From assembly GCA_029940345.1 (NCBI GenBank), contig JAOZRC010000037.1, positions 1-16,636 of the forward strand: a DNA stretch of 16,636 nt, read 5' to 3'. Under the pieces are notes generated by a model. It did no database searches and was not told where the DNA came from. It worked only from the letters and a program-made list of their open reading frames with translations. The DNA comes from Desulfobacterales bacterium. GTDB lineage: Bacteria > Desulfobacterota > Desulfobacteria > Desulfobacterales > JAUCGF01. Below are positions 6,718 to 15,333 of the stretch, one piece after another. Both the position numbers and the translations under genes were made by a program. Each line of letters opens with the position of its first letter. Position 1 is the stretch's first letter.

Positions 6718-7249
6718 CTTGTTCAGGGTTGATGTCAATCAACCCGAAAATCCGTTTTTCGGTCTTTTCCGCATATTTACCGATACGGCGAAGCCGCTGG
6801 CGATATTCCGGATTGGTTCCGTAGCGCTCCAAGATATAATCCATGCGTTGAGATAACGAAACGATATCGGTGTTTAATACGCGCTTATCCGCATAATTCA
6901 CGATCTCCGCTTCATCCGGAATTGCGGATACAAAATATTCATCAAGTGCCACATGCTGGCGGATAATCGCGCCGACTTGGGGAAAGCCCATTTCACAAAG
7001 CAACTCATCACCAGTAGCGGCATGAAATTCACCGGTTTTTAAACTGCGCGTTTTGGTAATATCATGAAGCAAGGAGCCGGCATACACGAGGTCACGGTTG
7101 AGGAGGATATGAGCTTTTGCCATAAGGTCGGTCAGTAATTCGGCCACCTGGCAGACACGCAACGAATGCGCCTTGATATGACTCATCATTTCCATCTTGC
7201 GTATCAGTCGGAAGCATTGTCTGACCGACGGAATGAGCAGCTCTCCCAA
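6698..7249 (-). CDS. HD-domain phosphohydrolase family protein
   Basis: A protein of about 183 residues with a single metal-binding HD domain. Metal ligands expected of the family are visible: His28 (KAHSLRV), His62-Asp63 (GSLLHDITK), His76, His99 (RQHV) and Asp121 (NYADKRV). HD proteins hydrolyse nucleotides or other phosphate monoesters and diesters; the substrate cannot be read from sequence. The first plausible start is a TTG at 7249, one base after the synthase stop (7251), which implies translational coupling. The family N-terminus (IPSVxxCxxLI) begins only five residues in, so the later ATGs at residues 19, 21 and 22 would cut into conserved sequence. GGGAG lies inside the TTG frame, 8 nt before an in-frame ATT, which is another unusual candidate start. 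Neither the HDIG name nor this context proves a role in lipid or polyketide synthesis. Confidence 0.85.
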   Translation of the reverse strand: MGELLIPSVRQCFRLIRKMEMMSHIKAHSLRVCQVAELLTDLMAKAHILLNRDLVYAGSLLHDITKTRSLKTGEFHAATGDELLCEMGFPQVGAIIRQHVALDEYFVSAIPDEAEIVNYADKRVLNTDIVSLSQRMDYILERYGTNPEYRQRLRRIGKYAEKTEKRIFGLIDINPEQVGHICQ

Positions 7250-7250
7250 T

Positions 7251-10200
7251 TTACGCCGCCCGCTTTACATCAAAACGATTATTGCGGAAAGCGTCTGCCA
7301 GCGAGGCATCCATTATCGCCTCGTATCCGATGATACGCGCCACCACGACATTATCCGCATCCAGGAAAGTAAAATCCCCTCTCATTTTGCGATTGTTCGC
7401 TTCCGTGATTTCAAGAACCGCGGTAACGCCACCGGCCGGAAATGTTTCCCGATACTGTCGAAAGGATTTGCTATAGATCGGCAACGATACAGCACCTTTT
7501 TCTTCATAACACCAAATAATGGCCATTTGAAAAGCGCTGTCCAGTATTAACGGATCACTCAGCCACCGGCTTCTCAGCGGGGATTGGATCCACTTATCCG
7601 GCGTAGGCGCACCATTGATCTGCGCCACCATGGTTTGGGGCGTGCAACCCAGAATCTGCTTAATCCCCCGCAGTTCATGCCCATGAAAAAGAATGTCCCG
7701 GTAGACTTCATCCATTGTGCGGGAATACCCGTTTAAATGAGCATCCGCCAGTTTCAGGTACACAGGCGGTTTAGCTAGGGAATGGGTTAAAATCGCTTTG
7801 GCGCGGGTATGCACCAGATCGGCGCCATTTTTTTTGAGGCCGTTGCGAATTTCAACATTGACTTCAAACGCATCGCCATTTTTACGGGCGCGACCGTTGA
7901 AAAGCCGGATGATCAGCGGGCTGTGATCCAGTTTGACTCCCTGTAGTACGCGCATGTCATCAAAGCCATGGACAAGCATACCAGGGTTGTCATGCAGTGC
8001 GCTATGTCCGATCCATTCTGTCATCAAAGCAAAGGGAACCACCGGTTTGCCATCCAAAACATGCGCCTTCAGAATCGGATAACTCGTCAGATTAACTTCG
8101 CGTTTAAAGGTCAAAGACAATGTTTCATCGTGTAAATCCGGCACCATTTCAGTCGGCTCATTAACAGCCGCGGCGGTGTTTTGAGGCATAGTTGTCAAAC
8201 CGGCCCCCAAAACAACTTCCACAGGATCGTTTTTAGGTTGGCTCATTTCATGAAGCATACATAAAGCGCCGGCTTCAAGCGGAATCAGTTCGATGTTGCG
8301 GCGGGCAAATTCGTTTTTCAGTCCTGGAGAGACCATACCGCCATCCCAAGGACCCCAATTGAGCGCAATAACTTTGCATACATTCCCACGTCGATGGGCT
8401 TCGCGCTGCGCCATTTTGTTTAACGCTTCATTGGCCATGGCGTAATCCACCTGGCCTTTATTGCCCATGCGGCCGGCAACAGAAGAAAAAAGAACGATCT
8501 GTTTTAACGGGTCTGTTTCAAGGGCTTCGAGAAGATTGTTGAGTCCGCAAACCTTGGTTTCAAAAACGTTATCAAACTGCGCCATGGATTTGTCTACAAT
8601 CAGCCGGTCTTCCAATACACCGGCTGCATGAATCAATCCAATGACCGGACCATACGTTTTACGCACTTCTTCGATAACCGCATGCAGAGCGTCACGATTG
8701 CGCACATCCGCAGCGTAGTAATGCGCCTGAACACCGATCTCCGCCAATTGTTTTAAAGTGGCGTCAATTTCACGGTTGGTCTGATAGGTGTGATATGCTT
8801 TTTCCAGTTGGGCGGGTGCGACCGATTGATTGTCAAACGCATGTTCAAGAAGCGCGCGTTTCATTTCCGCTTGAGTGCGCGCCGGTTTTAACCAAACTGG
8901 CTCCGGTTTGGGAGATGGCGAGCGTCCTAACAGGATAATCGTAGCCTGGGTGTTTTCAGCCAATGTTTTGGCGGCTACAGCCGTCACTCCCTTTGCGCCG
9001 CCGCTGATAACAATGACATCTTGCGGTTCAATGGCAGTCTGCAATGGTTGGTTTTCCGGCAAAGGTGCCGAAGTCAGCATCAGTCCTGATCGTTTGATGC
9101 CGTTGCCGTATGGGGTTAAACCGACTTCAACCGGTGCGGACACATCGTTGTTAACACGAAAGAGTTCCGCTATTATCGCCTGAGCAATCGCCGCCGTATC
9201 ATGCCACTGTGGCGCCACATCAATGGCGCGGCAACGCACATTTTCCCATTCGAGCGCCGCTGTTTTGACCAATCCGGCTAATGCACCGGTTATCGGCGCG
9301 TTGTTCTGATTGGTAAAAAGGGCGCTTGTGTTAAAACCGAACGCGCCATCCAACCGCGTAACCGTTGCCAGAAGCGCGCCACCGTCAGAACAGGCATCTG
9401 ATAAATCCTGAGCCGCATATTTAGCCAATGCCAGGGCATTTTTAAGAAAATTTATCTGCGCTTGCGCATCAGCAGATTTATTCGGCGAATGATCCGGTTT
9501 TTCAGGCGGCAAAATAATCAATCCGGCTAAGGCCGGCAGGGCCAACTGATCTTTTAGGATTACTTCTAATTCATCAGGCGTGATCAACATTGCATTGTTT
9601 TGCGCGGCCTCTGATTGGGTGACAATGGCCTGGGCCAGACCGGTACCATCATCCGTAACCAGAATTGTTCGATCGGGAGCACAAACAAACGTTTCGTTCG
9701 CGATCGGCGGCAATTCGATGACATTGATCAAGCGTCTTTCAACCTTGGATATTGATGTATCCGATGGGGTTGAAGCCGCATCAACACCATCCGCCATTTT
9801 TTCGCGGTTTTGAACTTCATCGGCACCGGATGCATCCTGTAAATATTGCACAATCTGTTCGAGGGTTTTCAGTTCTCCCATCATTTCAGGAGACACCGCC
9901 GGCAAATTCGGGTGTTTTTCTTCCAAAGCCGATAAAATTTCCACCCGTTTGATGGAATCAATGCCCAGATCCGCTTCAATATCCATATCCGGCTCCAGCA
10001 TTTCCTGGGGATAACCGGTTAATTCGGAGACTACGTCAAGCAAGCTGCGGGTCAACCCATCTTCATCGGAAGAAGGAGCTGGTTGCTTCCCCGTTAGAGC
10101 GTCAGGCAGAGAAACGACCGCACCGCCAGCCGTATCCAGGTAATCCGCAATCTGGCCAAGGGTTTTCAGTTCTCCCATCAGTTCAGGTGAAACGGCGGGA

Positions 10201-13200
10201 AGATTCGGTTGTTTTTCCTCCAATGCGGATAGAATTTCCACGCGTTTGATGGAATCAATGCCCAGGTCAGCTTCAATATCCATATCCGGTTCCAGCATTT
10301 CCGGCGGATAACCGGTCAGTTCACTAACCACTTCCATTAAACTGGCCATTATCGCACCACTGGCAAGGGCCGGCGTTGCGGTCAGTTCGGACTTTTTTGC
10401 ATGTTCTGAAATAGCATCAGGTTTGACGGCAGTCAGAGCGGCGGGCGTATCATCGGATGCGGCATTTTGCAGATGATCTGCAATCTGTTTCAGCGTGTGC
10501 AACTCGCCCATGATTTCCGGTGAAACCGGTGGAAGGTCAGGCTGTTTTTCTTCTAAAGCGGAAAGAATTTCCACACGTTTGATAGAGTCAATGCCTAAAT
10601 CGGCTTCAATATCCATATCCGGTTCCAGCATCTCTTGAGGGTAGCCTGTGAGTTCGCTAACCACCTCAATAAGGTTGTCCATCAGTTCCGAATGTCTAAC
10701 ATCCACAGACTGATCTGACCTTGGGGCCGGTTTTTCAGGCGCTTTGCTAACAGCCGGTGCTATCGTTGATGACGCGCTTTTATCGTTCGGAAAAGACCGT
10801 GAGGCTGATTCCGGCGTCGGTATTGAGGGCGGCGTTTGAACAGTCGGAATTTTGTATTGAGCGGATGAAATCGGTTCCACCATCGCATGGAGCGGTTCAG
10901 TACTCGCCCGCGAGATTTCAGTCGGAACGGTTTTCCCACCTGGTGACGTCCCGTTAAGCGCCTGCGTACTGGCGATCATTTGCTCCAATGTTCGACTGGC
11001 CTGGGTTTGGGTTTCCAGGAAGGCCTGATGTGTCAAAGCCGTTTGCGTTTGGAGCGCCTGCATCGCTTTGAGGCCCTCGCGAACGGTGTTTAGTGCATCG
11101 CTCATATCATTATGTTTCCTGGCCGGTTGAGGCTGTTTGGTAGTATCTGTTTTCGTATGGTTTATGGGTGGGGTTGCATTAAGTAAATTGCGCCTTGAAT
11201 CTGATTGAGGCGCTTTGACAGCCGTCGGCTGTAAATTTCCGAACGTATTGAATGCGTTGTTATTAATTGGCACGGATTTCTTTTGATGATGCGTAGTTGG
11301 CAATGGCGGCGTGCTGCTTTGTTTGGAAGTCGCCGCTTTTAGATGCGCATGTTGGTTATTTTCTATCGGTTTTATTGGTGAATGTAAATCAGGAGATTGC
11401 TTTTTCAAAGCGTTTTTGTTGACACTTTTTGATTGAGGATTCACATAGTTGGCACCTGAAATGGAAATACGCATTCCGGGTTTGCGTTTTCCAGGAACCG
11501 CTTCTTCCCACGGTTCCAGGTGAACCGAACAACCGACCGAGGCCAGATGACAGAGCGTATGAGCCAGATCCGTCAGGCCGTTATTACGTCCGGATGAGCG
11601 ATCAGTAGCAAGCGTTTGAAAATTTTTGCCTTTCAAGATTGATTTGACCAGTCCGGAAAGCACCGTTTTAGGCCCGACTTCCACAAAAGTGCGAACGCCG
11701 TTAGCATACATATCCTCAATAGCATTGATGAAATCAACCGGATGGGCCAGTTGTCCACCTAATATCCGTTTGGCCGCTGATACATCCGATGGATATGGAC
11801 TTCCCGTGGTATTGGCATAAACAGGGATTTTCTTCGGGGTGATTTCGACCTTTCGGATAATTTTTTCAAAAGGCACTTGCGCATCTTTAACCAGATGGCT
11901 ATGAAAAGCGGCGGCAACAGGCAACTGTAAGCAGCGGAACTTTTTTGCGCGACATAATTGGCTGATCTGATCAATGGCTTCTGCCGCGCCAGACACCACG
12001 CCTTGATCAGGGCTATTGCGATTGGCCAGAACGACATCAGCATCGACTTCGCTGATCAGGTTTTCGATTTCGGCCAATGGCGCTTTAATCGCCAGCATGG
12101 CACCATCAGGTTTGCTATTTCCGGAATGATGCTTCAGGCCCGCTTCAGCCATTAATATGCCGCGTGTGAACGAAAGCCGAATCAGCGTTTCCTCGTCGAT
12201 CCATCCGGCGGCGTGTAAGGCGGGCAATTCACCATAGCTGTGTCCGCCGACAACGTCTGGCGTTACGCCGAAAAAAGCCAATATTTTTAGCATGGACACG
12301 CTCACAGCGCCTAATGCGGGTTGTGCTGTTGCGGTTGCCCGTAGGGCGATTTCCTGGTTTTGGCGTTCCCCTTTATCCGTTGTGGGCCGCGGGTAAATGA
12401 AATCGCTTAAACAGAAGGAATCCTTATTATAGGCATCAAACTTTTCGAGCGTATTGAAAGCCAAGGGAAAAACACAGGTCAAATCACGCCCCATGCCCAC
12501 ATACTGGCTGCCTTGGCCCGGAAAGAGAAAAGCCTGTTTTCCAGGTTGGAGCGGACCGCCATAATAAATATTTTCAACGTGCCAATGTTCCCCGGAATGC
12601 TCGGTAACACCTTTGGCGGAAATCTCTTCCAGGGCCTGGTCGCAAAGCTGAGATAAGGCCAACGCCATTGACGTCTGTTCGGGGCGGTTTAAAACAAGCA
12701 ATAGGCGGTGTTCATCCACAGATATGAATTCAGACCGGGTCTGGCGTGCCAGCCGGGCGATGTCATTATCCGTTGTCGAATCATCGGTAACGCGCTTTTT
12801 CAGATCGTTTAGCCGTTGGATAAGTATCCCAGGGATTGATCCGGATAAGGCGATGATTTCAACCGCGCCATGCCATGCGATTAATTTTTTTTCCGCATGA
12901 TACTCTTCCAAAACCATGTGAAAATTACTGCCGCCAAAGCCGAATGCGCTGACCCCGCATCGTCGCGGATGATCATGTTTTGAGAGCCAGGGGCGTGCGG
13001 CGGTGTTCAGATAAAACGGTGTGGCCTCAATTTTCAAGTCCGGGTCGGGAATATCGGCTTTAATAGTGGGCGGCAACACTTTGTGATGCAGTGCCAGGGC
13101 GGCTTTAATCAGTCCGGCTGACCCGGCGGCCGCCTTGGTGTGGCCGATCATTGACTTGACCGCTCCCAGTGCGCACCATTGATCGTTTTTATTATCAGGT

Positions 13201-14303
13201 GATGCAGTGTTAAAACATTGAGTCAGCGCTTGAAGCTCCACCCGGTCGCCCACCCGTGTGCCGGTTCCGTGTGCTTCGACCAATTCGACGGTGCCGGGAT
13301 CGACTTCGGCCAGATCGTAAGCGCGGTGCAAGGCTCGCAACTGCCCCTTGGCATTGGGTGCATAGATACTTTGGGATTTGCCGTCACTGGAAACCCCCAC
13401 GGACTTGATCACCGCGTATATCCGGTCGCCATCCTGCTCGGCCTTATCAAGACGTTTTAGTATCACGATGCCCACGCCTTCACCTAAAACCGTGCCATCC
13501 GCATCTTTGCTAAACGGACGGACATCGCCGGTGGGCGATAATATACCGGTGCTGGCAAAACATAGATGCATGAAAATATCATTGAGCGTATCCACACCGC
13601 CGGTTACAACCATATCGCTGCGACCGGTTATCAATTCCATCAGCGCTATATGGATGCCGCTCATCGAACTGGCGCAGGCCGCATCCGACGCGGAATTGGA
13701 GCCGCCTAAGTTCAAACGGTTGGCAATTCGTCCGGCAATCACATTGCCTAAAAGGCCCGGAAATGAATTTTCCTGCCAGGGAACATACGCATCAGATATC
13801 CGTCGGATCACTTCTTCGGTTTTTTCAGGGCTGATTCCGGATGCTTCCAGCGCCCGTCGCCATTTGGGGAAACCGAGGCGTGAACTCAACGGGATCACCA
13901 GTTCCTGGGTGCCGGTAACACCTAATATAACGCTCGTGCGGCTATGGTCGGCGTCACTCGCTTGTCCGTAACCGGCGTCTTCAAGGGCGATCTTGGCGGC
14001 CATCAACCCGAATAGCTGGGATGTATCCGTGGCTTCCAATGTATTTGGCGGAATGCCGAATTCAACCGGATCAAATGTGGCAGGGGATATGAATCCACCA
14101 CGCTTGCAGTAAGTGTAATCCGGCTTATGCGGATCCGCATCAAAATAATCCGCAGCCGACCAGTGCGTGGCAGGCACATCAATGATGCTGTCTTCACCCT
14201 TGAAAATCAGGCGCCAGTAGTTCTTCAGGTCCGATGCATTGGGAAAAAAGCATCCCATGCCGATAATCGCGACCGGTGTGTTATAATTTTGCTTTGAATT
14301 CAT
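7251..14303 (-). CDS. PfaA-like iterative type I polyketide / secondary-lipid synthase
   Basis: A 2350-residue multidomain synthase. Order: KS about 8-450, with Cys210 (DAACASSM), His345 (VEAHGTGT) and His388 (IGHTKAAAG). AT about 585-900, with FPGQGSQ at 594-600, Ser689 (GHSYGE) and AAFH ending at His801, the malonyl-type signature. Low-complexity linker about 925-1200 holding a helical segment near 1067-1113. Three ACPs with phosphopantetheine serines 1240, 1351 and 1450 (LGIDSIKRVE). KR with structural half from about 1510, GGAKG at 1768-1772, and Ser1941, Tyr1954, Asn1958. C-terminal PS-DH-type double-hotdog dehydratase with His2081 (HVLDGKPVVP) and Asp2255 (LDSAFQ). All catalytic residues are present. 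This order is that of PfaA of polyunsaturated fatty acid synthases, but shorter, with three ACPs rather than the usual five or more. No ER, thioesterase or phosphopantetheinyl transferase is fused, and no pfaB, pfaC or pfaD lies nearby. The ATG at 14303 has only a weak ribosome site. The product is unknown. Confidence 0.93.
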   Translation of the reverse strand: MNSKQNYNTPVAIIGMGCFFPNASDLKNYWRLIFKGEDSIIDVPATHWSAADYFDADPHKPDYTYCKRGGFISPATFDPVEFGIPPNTLEATDTSQLFGLMAAKIALEDAGYGQASDADHSRTSVILGVTGTQELVIPLSSRLGFPKWRRALEASGISPEKTEEVIRRISDAYVPWQENSFPGLLGNVIAGRIANRLNLGGSNSASDAACASSMSGIHIALMELITGRSDMVVTGGVDTLNDIFMHLCFASTGILSPTGDVRPFSKDADGTVLGEGVGIVILKRLDKAEQDGDRIYAVIKSVGVSSDGKSQSIYAPNAKGQLRALHRAYDLAEVDPGTVELVEAHGTGTRVGDRVELQALTQCFNTASPDNKNDQWCALGAVKSMIGHTKAAAGSAGLIKAALALHHKVLPPTIKADIPDPDLKIEATPFYLNTAARPWLSKHDHPRRCGVSAFGFGGSNFHMVLEEYHAEKKLIAWHGAVEIIALSGSIPGILIQRLNDLKKRVTDDSTTDNDIARLARQTRSEFISVDEHRLLLVLNRPEQTSMALALSQLCDQALEEISAKGVTEHSGEHWHVENIYYGGPLQPGKQAFLFPGQGSQYVGMGRDLTCVFPLAFNTLEKFDAYNKDSFCLSDFIYPRPTTDKGERQNQEIALRATATAQPALGAVSVSMLKILAFFGVTPDVVGGHSYGELPALHAAGWIDEETLIRLSFTRGILMAEAGLKHHSGNSKPDGAMLAIKAPLAEIENLISEVDADVVLANRNSPDQGVVSGAAEAIDQISQLCRAKKFRCLQLPVAAAFHSHLVKDAQVPFEKIIRKVEITPKKIPVYANTTGSPYPSDVSAAKRILGGQLAHPVDFINAIEDMYANGVRTFVEVGPKTVLSGLVKSILKGKNFQTLATDRSSGRNNGLTDLAHTLCHLASVGCSVHLEPWEEAVPGKRKPGMRISISGANYVNPQSKSVNKNALKKQSPDLHSPIKPIENNQHAHLKAATSKQSSTPPLPTTHHQKKSVPINNNAFNTFGNLQPTAVKAPQSDSRRNLLNATPPINHTKTDTTKQPQPARKHNDMSDALNTVREGLKAMQALQTQTALTHQAFLETQTQASRTLEQMIASTQALNGTSPGGKTVPTEISRASTEPLHAMVEPISSAQYKIPTVQTPPSIPTPESASRSFPNDKSASSTIAPAVSKAPEKPAPRSDQSVDVRHSELMDNLIEVVSELTGYPQEMLEPDMDIEADLGIDSIKRVEILSALEEKQPDLPPVSPEIMGELHTLKQIADHLQNAASDDTPAALTAVKPDAISEHAKKSELTATPALASGAIMASLMEVVSELTGYPPEMLEPDMDIEADLGIDSIKRVEILSALEEKQPNLPAVSPELMGELKTLGQIADYLDTAGGAVVSLPDALTGKQPAPSSDEDGLTRSLLDVVSELTGYPQEMLEPDMDIEADLGIDSIKRVEILSALEEKHPNLPAVSPEMMGELKTLEQIVQYLQDASGADEVQNREKMADGVDAASTPSDTSISKVERRLINVIELPPIANETFVCAPDRTILVTDDGTGLAQAIVTQSEAAQNNAMLITPDELEVILKDQLALPALAGLIILPPEKPDHSPNKSADAQAQINFLKNALALAKYAAQDLSDACSDGGALLATVTRLDGAFGFNTSALFTNQNNAPITGALAGLVKTAALEWENVRCRAIDVAPQWHDTAAIAQAIIAELFRVNNDVSAPVEVGLTPYGNGIKRSGLMLTSAPLPENQPLQTAIEPQDVIVISGGAKGVTAVAAKTLAENTQATIILLGRSPSPKPEPVWLKPARTQAEMKRALLEHAFDNQSVAPAQLEKAYHTYQTNREIDATLKQLAEIGVQAHYYAADVRNRDALHAVIEEVRKTYGPVIGLIHAAGVLEDRLIVDKSMAQFDNVFETKVCGLNNLLEALETDPLKQIVLFSSVAGRMGNKGQVDYAMANEALNKMAQREAHRRGNVCKVIALNWGPWDGGMVSPGLKNEFARRNIELIPLEAGALCMLHEMSQPKNDPVEVVLGAGLTTMPQNTAAAVNEPTEMVPDLHDETLSLTFKREVNLTSYPILKAHVLDGKPVVPFALMTEWIGHSALHDNPGMLVHGFDDMRVLQGVKLDHSPLIIRLFNGRARKNGDAFEVNVEIRNGLKKNGADLVHTRAKAILTHSLAKPPVYLKLADAHLNGYSRTMDEVYRDILFHGHELRGIKQILGCTPQTMVAQINGAPTPDKWIQSPLRSRWLSDPLILDSAFQMAIIWCYEEKGAVSLPIYSKSFRQYRETFPAGGVTAVLEITEANNRKMRGDFTFLDADNVVVARIIGYEAIMDASLADAFRNNRFDVKRAA
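9838..10683 (-). repeat. Tandem array of three acyl carrier protein domains
   Basis: Three near-identical coding blocks at about 10475-10683 (ACP1), 10139-10350 (ACP2) and 9841-10053 (ACP3), separated by Pro/Ala/Ser-rich linkers. Each carries EVVSELTGYP or DVVSELTGYP, then MLEPDMDIEADLGIDSIKRV, then EILSALEEK. The attachment serines are 111 and 99 residues apart. Tandem ACPs are a hallmark of Pfa-type synthases, where their number scales with product yield. The high similarity between blocks suggests duplication or gene conversion, and makes the array prone to copy-number change. Confidence 0.95.
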
Positions 14304-14330
14304 CCTGAATTTATTTGCTTTCGATCATAT

Positions 14331-14359
14331 AATATATACTTGAGAAGGCCATAATTTAA
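14331..14359 (-). promoter_or_regulatory. Candidate promoter of the synthase-HD operon
   Basis: On the minus strand TATATT (14336-14331) could be a -10 and TTAAAT (14359-14354) a weak -35, exactly 17 nt apart, about 28 nt before the start codon. The region is strongly AT-rich. One copy of the AAGGCCATAATTT motif (14345-14357) overlaps the -35 and spacer, as an operator would. Promoter identity is inferred from weak matches. Confidence 0.3.
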
Positions 14360-14497
14360 GATCTTCCTTTTGTGATTATCTTATCCAAACATTCCCTTAA
14401 TGTGTCAGTGTTCAGGTGTCAGTAAGTTTTGCTAAAGACTGAAATCTAAACATTGAAACCTGAAAATAGAATTTTTAAAATCACAAATTATGGCCTT
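14345..14497. repeat. 13-bp inverted repeat pair upstream of the synthase
   Basis: AAGGCCATAATTT at 14345-14357 and AAATTATGGCCTT at 14485-14497 are exact reverse complements with 127 nt between them. The right copy extends to the 15-mer also found upstream of recD2. Between them lies low-complexity spacer (GTGTCAGTGTTCAGGTGTCAG), a style of intergenic filler. Paired binding sites with looping are conceivable. Confidence 0.5.
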
Positions 14498-14865
14498 GCC
14501 GAGTAAAATAAGATGCGTCAGATGGTGTTATGACACACCTACAGTGATCTGGTTTTGGTTTTTCAAAAATTGCAAAGTGCGAACACTTCCAAAAAGCAAA
14601 ATATGTAATGCTGTTTAGGTTATTACTTAACAAGATACGCACATTATAAATGTGGTATTATAATTCCTTGAAGACGCTTTTGCAAGATATTTGCGAAAAA
14701 AATGGTTGTTGTGTTGGTATAACAACTCGACTTTTGAATAAAGTCAGATTTGCGTCATTACGAACGTAATGGAAGTTAAACTTGACGATTTTTTATGAAA
14801 CAGGTAAACATCAACATTTAATAATCTATGACAAATGGGAGGATCAGGTTTCAAAACAAACGTGC
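14498..14865. other. AT-rich spacer without a recognisable gene
   Basis: No supportable coding region is visible. The only structure I see is a small 15-nt palindrome CACATT-ATA-AATGTG at 14640-14654. It lies between the start of the minus-strand synthase operon and the plus-strand RAYT element, so it may hold decayed sequence or flanks of that insertion. Confidence 0.5.
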
Positions 14866-14932
14866 TTTGTCCCGTTAGGGACATAATATCTATAGAAAGA
14901 AAGCCCACTAAGAAGGCAAGTCCCGTAGGGAC
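14866..14932. repeat. REP-like palindromes, copies B and C, ahead of the RAYT
   Basis: Copy B (14866-14896) has the stem TGTCCC-GTTA-GGGACA followed by TAATATCTATAGA and matches copy A at 2818-2848 at 30 of 31 positions. Copy C (14920-14932) is the shorter GTCCC-GTA-GGGAC followed by GGAATATG. Both are directly upstream of an IS200-like/RAYT reading frame, as expected for cognate REP and RAYT pairs. Copy C overlaps the likely ribosome-binding region of that gene. Confidence 0.75.
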
Positions 14933-15333
14933 GGAATATGAAAATTATGGCAAACACATTTACTCAGATTTACGTCCAATTCGTATTTGCGGTTCAAAAC
15001 AGAATTTCTCTGATTCAAGCATCATGGGAAGATGAATTATACAAATATATTACCGGCATTATTAAAAATAATAAGCATAAATTAATCGCCATAAACGGCG
15101 TCAAAAATCATGTACAAATTTTTATCGGTTACAAACCCCATCAATTAATACCGGATTTGCTCAAGAATATTAAAGGGTCATCATCAAAATGGATTAATAA
15201 GAAAGGCTTTGTTCGCGGAAAATTCAGTTGGCAAGAAGGATATAGCGCTTTTTCATATTCACATTCTCAAATAAAGACTGTAGCCCGTTATGTGGAAAAC
15301 CAGAAACAACACCACAAGACAAAGACATTTCAA
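14866..15333 (+). mobile_element. RAYT / IS200-like (Y1 transposase) element, 3'-truncated
   Basis: The element comprises the REP-like palindromes and the first about 129 codons of the frame beginning at 14947. The family start MANTFTQIYVQFVFAVQNR, the block KHKLIAINGVKNHV, RGKFSWQEGYSAFSYSHSQI, and the nucleophile region ARYVENQKQHHK (Tyr115) are all clear. Two defects: the HUH metal motif reads His55-Val-Gln57 instead of H-x-H, and similarity ends after KTKTF, about 25 residues before the usual C-terminus. The element is most likely inactive. Base composition is strongly AT-rich (15 G/C of 60 at 15061-15120). Confidence 0.82.

Noticed and set aside
9838..10683. Regularly spaced repeats suggesting a CRISPR-like array
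   Set aside because: The repeats are about 210 bp long, in frame, and encode ACP domains with the DSIK attachment motif.
13378..13971. 197-codon plus-strand open frame opposite the KS domain
   Set aside because: It lies wholly antisense to a KS with all active-site residues, has no family resemblance, and is a codon-bias shadow; the same holds for other plus-strand frames within 7251-14303.
7251..14303. Enediyne PKS (PksE) identity
   Set aside because: PksE also has KS-AT-ACP-KR-DH order but with a single ACP and a C-terminal phosphopantetheinyl transferase. Here there are three ACPs and the protein ends about 95 residues after the DH aspartate.
14378..14388. DnaA-box-like TTATCCAAA suggesting an origin
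   Set aside because: It is a single site with a mismatch to TTATNCACA and no cluster or AT-rich unwinding element with iterons nearby.
14835..15035. 66-codon plus-strand frame across the REP palindromes
   Set aside because: It crosses two REP-like repeats and overlaps the RAYT start in another frame, so it is not a credible gene.
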